DNA from: Magnetovibrio sp.
GTDB lineage: Bacteria; Pseudomonadota; Alphaproteobacteria; Rhodospirillales; Magnetovibrionaceae
Assembly: GCA_028281525.1 (NCBI GenBank)
Contig: JANQJR010000037.1
Span: 1-64,000, forward strand
Direction of reading: 5' to 3'
Length of the DNA: 64,000 nt
Part shown: positions 42,861 to 50,995 of the stretch, piece after piece
Numbering within the stretch: the stretch's first letter is position 1
How the letters are laid out: each line of letters begins with the position of its first letter
Notes under the pieces: generated by a model
Databases searched by the model: none
What the model was told of the DNA's origin: nothing
What the model saw: the letters and a program-made list of their open reading frames with translations, nothing else
Program-made: the position numbers and the translations under genes

Positions 42861-43156
42861 CGGGTAGGTCCAAAACTGGTGTATCAGGTCACGGCGGGTT
42901 TTGTAAACCCGAATACCTACCCGCAGTGCAGCAATTCGCACAACGAGCTGATAGCACATAAGATTTACCTGTATTAATGAGTCCTAATAAACCACCCTTT
43001 GGTGTAATGCTGCACTGCAAGGAGGTGCTTTTATGCAGTTTTCCACAGACCTACCCCACCTTTGACAGGCGAATCGCGCATTCGGCGCCGTATCCAGGGT
43101 AGGATTTCACATGCCCGTTCGCGCAATTGCCACCCGGCAACGCCAGCGACAAACGA
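42861..43156. other. Intergenic stretch with mini-ORF and a shared 13-mer
   Basis: A very strong ribosome site (AAGGAGG) precedes ATG at 43033, but the frame closes after ten codons (TGA at 43063). Just before it lies ATGCTGCACTGCA (43007-43019), which also occurs at the end of the YeeE/YedE gene (7289-7301). It may be a leader or the start of a broken gene. Nothing else is recognised. Confidence 0.35.
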
Positions 43157-43189
43157 AAACCCGCCCCGGAAGGTATCCGGAGCGGGTTT
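43157..43189 (-). terminator. Terminator after the tetraheme cytochrome gene
   Basis: AAACCCGCTCCGG pairs with CCGGGGCGGGTTT with one mismatch or bulge, followed by TTCGTTT on the minus strand, 25 bp after the stop codon. Confidence 0.75.
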
Positions 43190-43213
43190 ATCCGAGAAAG
43201 GTAAAACGCGTGG

Positions 43214-44611
43214 TTACTTGCGCTTGGGCAAGGTCTGCAGCTTCGCCAGCACATCCTTGATGGTGGCCGGCGACATGCTGGCCTGCCATGCGGGCATTTC
43301 GTCCCCCGGGTGGCCGTGCAGCGTTTTGTGCAAGGCTTGCCAGGGACGGTCCGACGCCACACGGCCCATGGGCGGCATGGTGCGGATGGATTTGCCGTCG
43401 TCGCCGTGGCAAGTGGCGCACAGCGTCAAGTAGTACTGCGTGGCATTGTCGGGGTTGCCGCGGGCTTCCAGGGTGCGGGCGTCGATGTATTCGTTCATTT
43501 CCACCTGTCCCTGGCTCACGAACACGGCCAGATCATAAAGATCGGCGTAATGCAGTTTATGGTCCAGGTTGTGGACGTCATCCAACAGCACCTTGATGAT
43601 GGTGTTGGGGTGTGCGCCCGCCATATTGCGGATGCCGCGGATGCCGTGCGCGCCCTTGTAATCCCAACCATGGCATTCGACGCAGCGCCAAGTGCTGGAA
43701 CCGGCTTCGTCAACCTTCTCACCCTTGGGGAACAACGGATGTGGATCCTTGGGATACTTGACGTCGATTTCCTCGGCCCAGTCGTCGTAAAGCTTACCGC
43801 CACGCGCGACGGCATACAGTGGATCGCGGGAAGGCAGTCCCTGCACAAACGCCAGGGTCGAAAGCGTGGTGCGCACGTCGAACGCGCGCAGAGCCGGCAT
43901 GTCGTCACCCGGGTGGCCGTTGAGCATCTTGTGCAAAGCCTGCCAGGGATTGGCGCGCGCGGCATCGCCGAGCGGCGGAATGGTGTCCATCATGCGCCCG
44001 TCGAAACCGTGGCAGTTGACGCAAATGGTCGAAAAGTGGGTCGACGTCTTGACCGGCTCCGCCAAGGTCATCCGAGACGATCGGTCAATAACGCGGTCCA
44101 TGGGCACCAACCCCTTGACCACGAAGTTGCCAACGTCGCGCATGGCCTGTTCGTCGAAAACCTCTCCGTAGCCGTGCTGCCCGTTATTCAAGATCGCCAC
44201 CACCTCTTCGGCGGATCGGCCGATCATGCCGGTGATGCCCTTGATGCCGGTGTAGTCGTCACCGGTGTTGAACGCGCCGCGATCGCCCAAGTAATCCCAG
44301 CCATGACACGTCACGCACCGCCAGGTTTGCCACGGGGTGTCGGCGTATTTGCCCTCTTCCGGGTACAAGGGATGGACTTGCTTGGGCTTTTTCATCGCCA
44401 ATTCGCGCATCCAGTTGTCGTATAGGCGCCCGCCGGCGGCGACCGAAGCGACCATGCGCTGGTCTTCCTGCGACGGCACGGTCTGGGTTTGGGGCGCATT
44501 GCCCTGCGCAAATGCGCCGGACGACGGGACCAAGGCCAACGCACCGGCGCAAAGCGCGGCGGCGGTCAGAGAACGAAACGCTGAAATGGTTTTCGGGAAT
44601 GCGTTAAGCAT
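43214..44611 (-). CDS. Tetraheme cytochrome c with internal duplication
   Basis: A 465-aa exported protein (signal peptide about residues 1-35, ending GAFA-QG). It is made of two similar halves of about 210 residues. Each half starts GG(R/K)LYD(N/D)W, then has WRCV(T/E)CHGWDY with heme 1, then (I/L)C-x2-CHG-x-DG with heme 2, and ends in PWQALHK-x-L-x-GHPGD(D/E)MPA. Together these give four c-type hemes: CVTCH, CVNCH, CVECH and CATCH. It is the last gene of the fccA-fccB-napC-like run and starts about 110 bp after the NapC-like gene. It may take electrons from, or give them to, that quinol-linked cytochrome. I do not know a named family for it. Confidence 0.85.
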   Translation of the reverse strand: MLNAFPKTISAFRSLTAAALCAGALALVPSSGAFAQGNAPQTQTVPSQEDQRMVASVAAGGRLYDNWMRELAMKKPKQVHPLYPEEGKYADTPWQTWRCVTCHGWDYLGDRGAFNTGDDYTGIKGITGMIGRSAEEVVAILNNGQHGYGEVFDEQAMRDVGNFVVKGLVPMDRVIDRSSRMTLAEPVKTSTHFSTICVNCHGFDGRMMDTIPPLGDAARANPWQALHKMLNGHPGDDMPALRAFDVRTTLSTLAFVQGLPSRDPLYAVARGGKLYDDWAEEIDVKYPKDPHPLFPKGEKVDEAGSSTWRCVECHGWDYKGAHGIRGIRNMAGAHPNTIIKVLLDDVHNLDHKLHYADLYDLAVFVSQGQVEMNEYIDARTLEARGNPDNATQYYLTLCATCHGDDGKSIRTMPPMGRVASDRPWQALHKTLHGHPGDEMPAWQASMSPATIKDVLAKLQTLPKRK

Positions 44612-44719
44612 TTTGATGCCTCTTTAAGGAATGTGATCCGTTTCGAATGGCTTAAACTGCAATAACCGGCGGGGCAAGGGCATGGACCGCCACCGGCCCA
44701 ACCCTCGCCCACGCAACGT

Positions 44720-45280
44720 TTAATAATCGGCGCCCTTGGGCAGTTCGTGAACCACACCCTTGTGGCACTGGATACAGTGCCCGCCGTCTTTGTGCGCCTC
44801 GGCGTGCTTGCGGCGCGCCCGGCGGCCCTGCTCATCCATCAACATGCCCTCGAAATCGTGGCATGTCCGGCACTCGCGGGACGCGGTCCGTTCCATCTTG
44901 CCCCACACCCGTTGCGCCATGTCGAGGCGGTGCTCTTCGAACTTTTCCTTGGTGTCGATGGTGCCGAGCACTTCGTGCAGCACGTCCTTATAAGCCAATA
45001 TCTTGGCGATCAGCTTGGCCGGATACTCTGCCGGCACGTGGCAGTCCGGGCAGCCCGCCTGAATACCGGCGGTGTTTTGGTAGTGGAAGCTCTTCTTGTA
45101 TTCTTCGTAGGGGTACGTCATGGAATGACACGAAATGCAAAACTCTTGGGTGTTGGTCATAGCCACGACTTTGGTGAAGACCACGAGGAAGATGGCGGTG
45201 CCCACGACACCACCCAAAACCCCGGCCCACAGCACAATGGGTCTCTTCAGCCAATTCATAATCGCACGCACAAATTTCAC
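44720..45280 (-). CDS. NapC/NirT-family tetraheme cytochrome c
   Basis: A 186-aa protein anchored by one N-terminal helix (about residues 14-38). Four heme motifs follow: CISCH (48-52), CPDCH, CRTCH and CIQCH. The spacing and MTYPYEEYKKSFHY are typical of NapC/NirT proteins, which pass electrons between the membrane quinone pool and periplasmic enzymes. No nitrate or nitrite reductase gene is near. Instead it lies between the sulfide dehydrogenase fccAB and the duplicated tetraheme cytochrome on the same strand, which suggests a link between sulfide oxidation and the quinone pool, in either direction. Confidence 0.9.
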   Translation of the reverse strand: MKFVRAIMNWLKRPIVLWAGVLGGVVGTAIFLVVFTKVVAMTNTQEFCISCHSMTYPYEEYKKSFHYQNTAGIQAGCPDCHVPAEYPAKLIAKILAYKDVLHEVLGTIDTKEKFEEHRLDMAQRVWGKMERTASRECRTCHDFEGMLMDEQGRRARRKHAEAHKDGGHCIQCHKGVVHELPKGADY

Positions 45281-45467
45281 TTTCCCATACTCCCTGACCC
45301 ATTTATCGGGGCTTTACGGCGACCTGCCCCCCAGCGGTACGCCTTTTTGTTTATCCAGTGACTGTTTGCTCTGCTTGCGTCAGCCTTGTTGCGTCAGCTT
45401 GGCCGCGTTTCGCGGCGCATACCGGGTTGTTTGGTTTTAGAACAATTTGAACCCGGCTTTTGGACAG

Positions 45468-45510
45468 TCGAAGGCCCCCATCCCCCATACCGGGAAACGG
45501 GGACCTTCGA
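45468..45510 (-). other. Hairpin between fccB and the NapC-like gene
   Basis: TCGAAGG(C)CCCC and CGGGG(A)CCTTCGA pair across a 20-nt loop. There is no T-run on the minus strand, so it looks like an intra-operon processing or stabilising element. The rest of the 283-bp gap shows only a C/G-rich stretch near fccB. Confidence 0.5.
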
Positions 45511-45563
45511 TGTCGTCGTCTCTAAGGACGCGGGACTAGCCCCCAGGCTTAATCCCCCCTGGA

Positions 45564-46865
45564 TTAACCCCAGGTGTCCCTGCAGATGTTGTCGTACCAG
45601 CTGTAGGCGAACTCAACCTCGCGGCGGCGCATCTCGGCGGATGCATCGGCCGGGGTCAAACCGCCCGCACCCTTCACGCCGGCGATGATCTTCTTCGCCG
45701 CGTCGTACCGGTAAACGGCAGCAACGGAGAAGCCATAGTCTTTGCCCGCGATGGAGTAACAGGTGTTGACGTAGGACGGCGTCCCGACCGGCTTGCCGGC
45801 CAGCAGGTTGACGATCGCCGCGGCGCAGACTTTACCCTGCGAGTTGGCGGAGTAACCCGACTTCGGCATCTTGCTCGCCACGGAGGCGTCGCCGAGGACG
45901 TGAACGTCCTTGTGCACCATGGATTCGAAGGTGACCTTGTCGACCGAGCACCAGCCCTTGGAATCGGCCAAGCCCGCGACTTCTGCGATCATACCGGCCT
46001 TTTGCGGCGGGATGTAGTTGATCACATCGAACTTTTCCTTACCGCCGGCAAGGGTTTCGATGGTCATGTCCTTCGCGCTGATGCTGTCGATGCCACCCGT
46101 CGAAGCGGCGGAGCGCCATTCGATGAACGACTTCGGCGTTTCGTAACCGTAGAGGCTCTTCCATGCGCCGGTGAACAGGCCCATCTTGGAGAACTTGTCC
46201 TTGCGGTCGATCACCACGACCTTGGACTTGGGCTTGTTGTTCATCAGATATTCCGCGATCAAGCTGGTGCGCTCGTACGGCCCAGGCGGGCAGCGGAACG
46301 GGTTCGGCGGAGCCACGATCGCGACGGTACCGCCGTCCGGCATGGCTTCCAACTGGTCGCGCAAAATCTGAGTCTGCGGCCCGGCCTTCCAAGCGTGCGG
46401 GATCTTGGTGAAATCCCCCACATCGGCCCAACCGTCGACCTTGAAGCCGATGCCCGGCGCAACGACGCAACGGTCGTAGCCGAACGTGGAGCCGCCCTTG
46501 GTCATCACGGTCTTCTTGGCCGCGTCGATACCTGTGACGCTGTCCTTGACGACCTTGACGCCCATCTTGGTCAGACCGTCGAAGGTCTGCTCGATCTGGC
46601 TCAACTTACGCGCGCCACCGATCACTTCATTGGACATGAAGCAGGTGTGGTAAGTGGCGTTGGGCTCGATCATGGTCACGTCCAGATCGGGGTTGCCGAT
46701 CTTGAGGTAGCGTGCCGTGGTCGCGCCGGCGCAACCGCCGCCCACAACCACAACCTTGCCGCCGGCAGCCGCATTGGCCAGGCTCGGAGCCGCGAGGGTG
46801 GCGCCTGCCGCAGCCGCGACACCGCCAGTCGTTTTCAGAAAATTACGACGATTCATCTTAGTCAT
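45564..46865 (-). CDS. fccB: Flavocytochrome c sulfide dehydrogenase, flavoprotein subunit
   Basis: A 433-aa FAD protein exported by Tat (NRRNFLKTTGGVAAAAGATL). The FAD dinucleotide fold is VVVVGGGCAGATTARYL, and the second signature is VLGDASVASKMPKSGYSANS. The two redox cysteines that take sulfide are probably Cys in YHTCFMSN and the one in SKGWCSVDK. FccB oxidises sulfide to sulfane sulfur and passes electrons to FccA. The ATG at 46865 (MTKMNRR) follows GGGGGG; the inner ATG three codons on is an alternative. The gene starts 15 bp after fccA. Confidence 0.94.
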   Translation of the reverse strand: MTKMNRRNFLKTTGGVAAAAGATLAAPSLANAAAGGKVVVVGGGCAGATTARYLKIGNPDLDVTMIEPNATYHTCFMSNEVIGGARKLSQIEQTFDGLTKMGVKVVKDSVTGIDAAKKTVMTKGGSTFGYDRCVVAPGIGFKVDGWADVGDFTKIPHAWKAGPQTQILRDQLEAMPDGGTVAIVAPPNPFRCPPGPYERTSLIAEYLMNNKPKSKVVVIDRKDKFSKMGLFTGAWKSLYGYETPKSFIEWRSAASTGGIDSISAKDMTIETLAGGKEKFDVINYIPPQKAGMIAEVAGLADSKGWCSVDKVTFESMVHKDVHVLGDASVASKMPKSGYSANSQGKVCAAAIVNLLAGKPVGTPSYVNTCYSIAGKDYGFSVAAVYRYDAAKKIIAGVKGAGGLTPADASAEMRRREVEFAYSWYDNICRDTWG

Positions 46866-46880
46866 TATCTTTATCCCCCC

Positions 46881-47501
46881 TTACTTACGGCTGGCGTAGA
46901 AGTGCAGAACCGCATCGACGCCACCTTTTTCCTGCAGGTCGGCAATGGAGCGCTTCTTCTTACGCTTTTCCTTGTCGGACATGTTGGGGTTGTTGTCGAT
47001 GCTGCGTATGCCGGATGCGAAATCCATCATATTGTTGCGCAGATACGGCAACATCTGACCCGCGAGGATCGGATAATCTTCCGCTGCGTAGCCTTCCTTT
47101 TCATGGCAGCTTTCGCAGAGGTCCTTAGCAAAGGCCTTCCCCTTTTCGGCCAGTGCTGAGTCGGTGTCCTGCTTGGCGATGCGCTTGAACTCCTTGGACG
47201 CAAAGAAACCAGCAATCTTGTCGATTTCCTCGTCGGTGTAGCCCTTGGCGATGCGTTGCATGATGGTCGACGGGCGGTTGGTGCCCATCTTGTAAGCCTT
47301 CATGGACTCGACCAGGTAGAACTTGTTCATGCCCGCGATAGTCGGGGCGGCCGGGCCGTAGCTGGAGCCGTCAGGGCCGTGACAGCCGTTACAAGTATTG
47401 GCCAGCATGCTGGCTTCTGCATCGCTTGCTTGCGCACTCGAGACCCCGATGAGGCCGAAAAGAGCACCAGCAGCGAGCGCATAGGTCATAGATTTACGCA
47501 C
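46881..47501 (-). CDS. fccA: Flavocytochrome c, diheme cytochrome subunit
   Basis: A 206-aa periplasmic diheme cytochrome c. The signal peptide covers about residues 1-25. Heme motifs are CNGCH in ANTCNGCHGPDG and CESCH in DLCESCHEKEG; the distal methionines are probably in IAGMNKFYL and LAGQMLPYL. It takes electrons from the FAD of FccB. I prefer the GTG at 47501, seven nt after GGGAGG; the frame extends five codons upstream. It opens the fccA-fccB-napC-like-tetraheme run. Confidence 0.9.
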   Translation of the reverse strand: MRKSMTYALAAGALFGLIGVSSAQASDAEASMLANTCNGCHGPDGSSYGPAAPTIAGMNKFYLVESMKAYKMGTNRPSTIMQRIAKGYTDEEIDKIAGFFASKEFKRIAKQDTDSALAEKGKAFAKDLCESCHEKEGYAAEDYPILAGQMLPYLRNNMMDFASGIRSIDNNPNMSDKEKRKKKRSIADLQEKGGVDAVLHFYASRK

Positions 47502-47516
47502 AATGCGTCCTCCCAC

Positions 47517-47903
47517 TCGTTAGCTTTAGAGGCTTTTCCTTAACATATGAATTTGCGTCGAGGGAAGTGAAAAAAGCGCCGTATATCAATGGCTTTTACG
47601 TTGCAGCGCAGCGAAATATATATCCAAAAGCTCTAATTTAGGCAGATACGAAAAATTATTACACTTACATTACGAGTTTCTTATATTGCAACACAGCAAG
47701 CAAGATAACACAACGTGTTAGAGAATAAGTGAACCCTTGGTAGTAGGCGTTTATTGTGCGCCGCCAAATGCTAAAGTAAGGATCAAATACCTTGATTTTG
47801 GAATTTTTTTCATCAATTTTGATGTGCAATTCACGATCCTGAACCGTCGTGTCATAAAAAATTTTTTTTCGCCTCTCCGCCAACGATTGAGACTTTTCTT
47901 CTA
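47517..47903. other. AT-rich intergenic stretch upstream of fccA
   Basis: No convincing gene. The region 47570-47880 is much richer in A+T than its surroundings. A 72-codon minus-strand frame (47665-47883) exists but begins at TTG without a ribosome site. The stretch probably holds the fcc promoter and the start signals of the plus-strand gene at 47904. Confidence 0.4.
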
Positions 47904-48110
47904 ATGATTCGTGTTCTACTCGCCATTTTTCTACCGTTCGTTTTATTTTTCAGCATCGGCCGTCCGATTTCCGCCGTGATTTGCTTGATCATGCAATTGG
48001 TCTTCTACGGCAGCGCCGTGTTTACGGCGGGGCTGAGCCTGGGCCTGCACCTGATCCCGTCCGTCTGGGCGTTGGTCGCCCTGATGAAATATAAATCCAA
48101 CGGCGAGTAA
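47904..48110 (+). CDS. YqaE/Pmp3-like small membrane protein
   Basis: A 68-aa protein with two hydrophobic helices (about residues 2-20 and 23-58). The pattern VLLAIFLPFVLFFSIGRPIS and LHLIPSVWALVALMKY resembles the YqaE/Pmp3 family, small inner-membrane proteins linked to membrane potential and stress. It lies 6 bp before another small membrane protein gene and is probably translated from the same message. Confidence 0.75.
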   Translation: MIRVLLAIFLPFVLFFSIGRPISAVICLIMQLVFYGSAVFTAGLSLGLHLIPSVWALVALMKYKSNGE

Positions 48111-48116
48111 GCACCG

Positions 48117-48365
48117 ATGGCTTCCGCCCCCCGCATTCCCGTCGTCAAACTGGTGATCTGGTGTTTGGTCATCGGCGTGTTGCTGGCCATGTTCAACGTC
48201 ACCCCCGAGGGGGTCTATGCCTGGGCCGGCGAAACCGGCCAGGCGATCTTTGAATGGTTCTATGGCGTCGGTCAGGCCCTGGGCCCCTACATCCTCATGG
48301 GGGCCATGCTGGTGCTACCGGTATGGGGCGTCTTCTATCTTATGAAGTGGTTTAAGAGCCGCTAG
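48117..48365 (+). CDS. Small two-helix membrane protein (DUF6460-like)
   Basis: An 82-aa protein with two hydrophobic segments (about residues 10-28 and 55-77). Between them lies VTPEGVYAWAGETGQAIFEW, and a basic end KWFKSR follows. The arrangement fits a widespread uncharacterised alphaproteobacterial family (DUF6460-like). Its start lies 6 bp after the YqaE-like gene. Function unknown. Confidence 0.68.
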   Translation: MASAPRIPVVKLVIWCLVIGVLLAMFNVTPEGVYAWAGETGQAIFEWFYGVGQALGPYILMGAMLVLPVWGVFYLMKWFKSR

Positions 48366-48385
48366 TAAAATATTGATTTAAAATC

Positions 48386-49291
48386 TTAAGACACCATCAT
48401 CACGGGCGGTTTACGCCATTGGCTGAACTGATCTCGGATGTGCTGCGCCAGTTCCGCCGCCGCCTCGTTGGCGCCACTCGCAGAGGTATACATATTAATG
48501 TAGAACTCAGGCAATTCCGGCAAACACGTATCCTTACCCAAGAGCTCGACCGTATTCGGGACCGTCGATTCCAAAATCGCCGTGACCCCCAAATCCGCAC
48601 TCAACATGGCAAACGTCGCATCCATATTGCGCGTCACGTTGATACGCCAATTCAGACCCCGGTCCTCCAACGCCCGCAACATGGGCATCCGGAACATGCA
48701 ATTTTCGTTGACCATGACCAATGGCAAAGGATCTTCCGTATGAGCTTCACCGTTGATTCCGCCAACCCAGACCAATTTGTTATGAATGAGCCGCTCCGCA
48801 CCCTTCGGCGTATGGCTTTCGGTCGTCAGACATAAATGAATATTGCCTTTGTCGAGCATGTTTTTGAGAGTTTCGCTGGTCCCGATCTCAAGCTCCACAT
48901 TCACCTTGGGGTGTACATTGGCGAAGCTTTTGAGAATGGGACCGACAAACGGAAAAATAATGTCGTATGGAATACCTAACCGTACGATGCCGGTGAACAC
49001 CGGCGCCGTCATGAGCATATAGACTTCATCGTTCAACACGATCAGCTTTTGCGCCGGCAGCAACAGCTTTTCGCCGTCGATGGTGGTTTCCAACTTTGGG
49101 GTCGAGCGATCAAAGAGCTGTTTTTGCAGCAAATCTTCGAGCCGCTTGATCCTTTGGCTGACGGCCCCTTGTGTCACGTTCAGGCGCTTCGCTGCAACGG
49201 TCATGGACCCGCTTTCCGCCACCGCGACGAATGCGCGCAACAAGGACACATCGATATCGCGGGTCAGAACCGCTTGTGAATTAGCATCCAT
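48386..49291 (-). CDS. LysR-type transcriptional regulator
   Basis: A 301-aa LysR protein. The helix-turn-helix is at about residues 10-70 (SLLRAFVAVAESGSMTVAA, then LNVTQGAVSQRIKRLED), and the co-inducer domain follows. The first conserved position reads DVSLLRAF, usual for the family. The ATG at 49291 starts this domain; the upstream open frame reaches into the divergent DUF1127 gene and is not coding. The effector is unknown. Its 90-bp divergent spacing to the DUF1127 gene suggests it controls that gene, as LysR proteins often do. Confidence 0.9.
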   Translation of the reverse strand: MDANSQAVLTRDIDVSLLRAFVAVAESGSMTVAAKRLNVTQGAVSQRIKRLEDLLQKQLFDRSTPKLETTIDGEKLLLPAQKLIVLNDEVYMLMTAPVFTGIVRLGIPYDIIFPFVGPILKSFANVHPKVNVELEIGTSETLKNMLDKGNIHLCLTTESHTPKGAERLIHNKLVWVGGINGEAHTEDPLPLVMVNENCMFRMPMLRALEDRGLNWRINVTRNMDATFAMLSADLGVTAILESTVPNTVELLGKDTCLPELPEFYINMYTSASGANEAAAELAQHIRDQFSQWRKPPVMMVS

Positions 49292-49381
49292 AATAGGGCT
49301 AATTATAAACATTCGATATGCTAATAACAAGATGTACGGCATGATATCCCCATCGACAACCTCCAGATGGGAGTTAGACCC

Positions 49382-49618
49382 ATGACCAACGCCACCTGCT
49401 GCAAAGACATCTATGACGCCCCTCACGGCGAGGGCGAGACCATGGGGAAAGCACTCAACACCCGTCTGGTCTCCCTGTTTGAATGGCTGAAACAGGCCCT
49501 CATCGTCGCCCGTCAACGCCGTGCGTTGGCTGAACTGGACGACCATCAACTCGCAGACATCGGCATCAGCCGCGAAGACGCCGAACGCGAGGCCAACCGG
49601 GCGTTCTGGGACTTCTGA
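49382..49618 (+). CDS. DUF1127 small protein
   Basis: A 78-aa protein. The C-terminal 45 residues match DUF1127: LKQALIVARQRRALAELDDH, then QLADIGISREDAEREA. The N-terminal third (NATCCKDIYDAPHGEGE) has a Cys pair and is not part of the domain. Short DUF1127 proteins in other alphaproteobacteria bind RNA and influence phosphate and carbon physiology. The ATG at 49382 follows GGAG; an ATG at 49367 is possible. A terminator follows. Confidence 0.85.
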   Translation: MTNATCCKDIYDAPHGEGETMGKALNTRLVSLFEWLKQALIVARQRRALAELDDHQLADIGISREDAEREANRAFWDF

Positions 49619-49650
49619 TCCCTTCCCTACTAGTAGATAATCTCGCACCC

Positions 49651-49685
49651 AAAAAGCCGCCAGAAGCAAATCTGGCGGCTTTTTT
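49651..49685. terminator. Bidirectional terminator between DUF1127 gene and prk2
   Basis: AAAAAGCCGCCAG pairs with CTGGCGGCTTTTT (13 bp) with A-run and T-run; it serves both convergent genes. Confidence 0.9.
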
Positions 49686-49713
49686 CGGGAATGGTTGGCC
49701 GGACGGCGCTTTA

Positions 49714-50595
49714 TTAACCGCGCGCGGCCAGCATTTCGCGCAGGATCGGGGTCAGGATCAGCTCCATGGCGAAGCCCATCTTACCGCCCGGTACGACGAT
49801 GGTGTTGCGCCGCGACATGAACGAGTGCGGGATCATCTGCAAAAGGAACGGGAAGTCCACACCGCCCGGGATATCTTCGGGCTTGCGGAAGCGGATCACC
49901 ACCACACTTTCATCCGGGGTCGGAATATCGCGGGCGATGATCGGATCGGAGGTATCGACCACCGGCACGCGCTGGAAGTTGATGTCGGTGTGCTGGAACT
50001 GCGGCACGATATAGTGCACGTAGTCGTGCATGCGGCGCATGATGGTGTCCATCACCGCTTCTTCGGAATAGCCGCGCTGGGCGGTGTCGCGGTGAATCTT
50101 CTGAATCCATTCCAGGTTGATCACCGGCACCACGCCAATTTTCAAATCCACATGGGATACCATGTCGACGTCATCGTTTTTCACGCAGCCGTGCAGACCT
50201 TCGTAAAACATCAGATCGGTTCCGGCGGGGATGTCTTCCCAAGGCGTGAACTGGCCCGGGCCCAAACCTTCATAGGGCGCGGCTTCTTCATCGGAGTGCA
50301 GGTACAAACGGCGCTTGCCACCGCCGGTTTCGCCATAGGTCTTGAACAGTTCGGCCAGCTTTTCGAACTCGTTCGCTTCCGGGCCGAAGTGGCTGAAATT
50401 GGTATTGCCCTGGGCTTCTTCCTCGGCGACCTTGGCTTTCATGGCGGCGCGGTCGTAGCGATGGAAGCTGTCGCCTTCGATCACGGCCGGGGTCAAGCCT
50501 TCACGGCGAAACATATGTTCGAATGCGTCTTTGACCGTGCTGGTGCCGGCGCCCGAAGACCCGGTCACGGCGATGATCGGATGTTTTGTCGACAC
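49714..50595 (-). CDS. cbbP: Phosphoribulokinase, proteobacterial (class I) type
   Basis: A 293-aa kinase of the type usually encoded with proteobacterial cbb genes. The P-loop is GSSGAGTSTV (12-21), followed by VIEGDSFHRYDR with the catalytic acid, SHFGPEANEFEKL, and FYEGLHGCV. It makes RuBP from ribulose 5-phosphate and is usually activated by NADH. The start is GTG (50595). It stands alone, far from cbbM (20 kb) and from the other prk (9 kb), and converges on the DUF1127 gene. Together with the prk at 39806 the window has two unlike phosphoribulokinases. Confidence 0.95.
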   Translation of the reverse strand: MSTKHPIIAVTGSSGAGTSTVKDAFEHMFRREGLTPAVIEGDSFHRYDRAAMKAKVAEEEAQGNTNFSHFGPEANEFEKLAELFKTYGETGGGKRRLYLHSDEEAAPYEGLGPGQFTPWEDIPAGTDLMFYEGLHGCVKNDDVDMVSHVDLKIGVVPVINLEWIQKIHRDTAQRGYSEEAVMDTIMRRMHDYVHYIVPQFQHTDINFQRVPVVDTSDPIIARDIPTPDESVVVIRFRKPEDIPGGVDFPFLLQMIPHSFMSRRNTIVVPGGKMGFAMELILTPILREMLAARG

Positions 50596-50872
50596 AGTTA
50601 AAATCCTTCCCTGTTGGATTTGAATGTTTTAACGCCGCCCTAAATGAGCGATCTCTAATGTACGCAGTATGGCGCAACGGGCCGCTGCCCGGAAGCGCCG
50701 AATTCAAATATGCGCGGATTGGCCGTTCAAAAACGCGGGCAGCCCATGGCAAACTCTGCGCTTCAAACGTTCAACCCGGCCGGAGGGGAGGTCACTGAAA
50801 ACCGCGAAAGAACGGCGCGGCTTGGCCGGTGCGACCAAAAACGCGATGTGTTGGCGCCGCGGATCGCAAAAA
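50596..50872. other. Intergenic stretch between prk2 and tRNA-His
   Basis: About 275 bp containing the prk2 promoter (minus strand) and the 3' trailer of tRNA-His. I see no gene and no clear promoter boxes. Confidence 0.35.
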
Positions 50873-50949
50873 TGGGGTGGCTGATGGGATTCGAACCCAC
50901 GACCTCCGCGACCACAACGCGGCGCTCTAACCAACTGAGCTACAGCCAC
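50873..50949 (-). tRNA. tRNA-His (anticodon GTG)
   Basis: On the minus strand the cloverleaf is complete: acceptor GTGGCTG/CAGCCAC, D arm GCTCAGTTGGTTAGAGC, anticodon stem CCGCG with loop TTGTGGT (anticodon GTG), T arm GTGGG-TTCGAAT-CCCAT, discriminator C and encoded CCA. The base before position 1 is G, so the G-1 required by histidyl-tRNA synthetase is encoded. Confidence 0.97.
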
Positions 50950-50995
50950 CATGAGGTTCCGAGCAAGGCCCGAAAGAGGCCTCTATCTAGACGGA

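Noticed and set aside
44720..45280. NapC-like gene as part of a periplasmic nitrate reductase (nap) locus
   Set aside because: No napA, napB or napD is present nearby; all adjacent genes are cytochromes or sulfide dehydrogenase.
47665..47883. A 72-codon minus-strand ORF in the AT-rich gap before fccA
   Set aside because: Starts at TTG without a ribosome site, and its composition is unlike the neighbouring genes. It could still be a transferred remnant, but I cannot support it as a gene.
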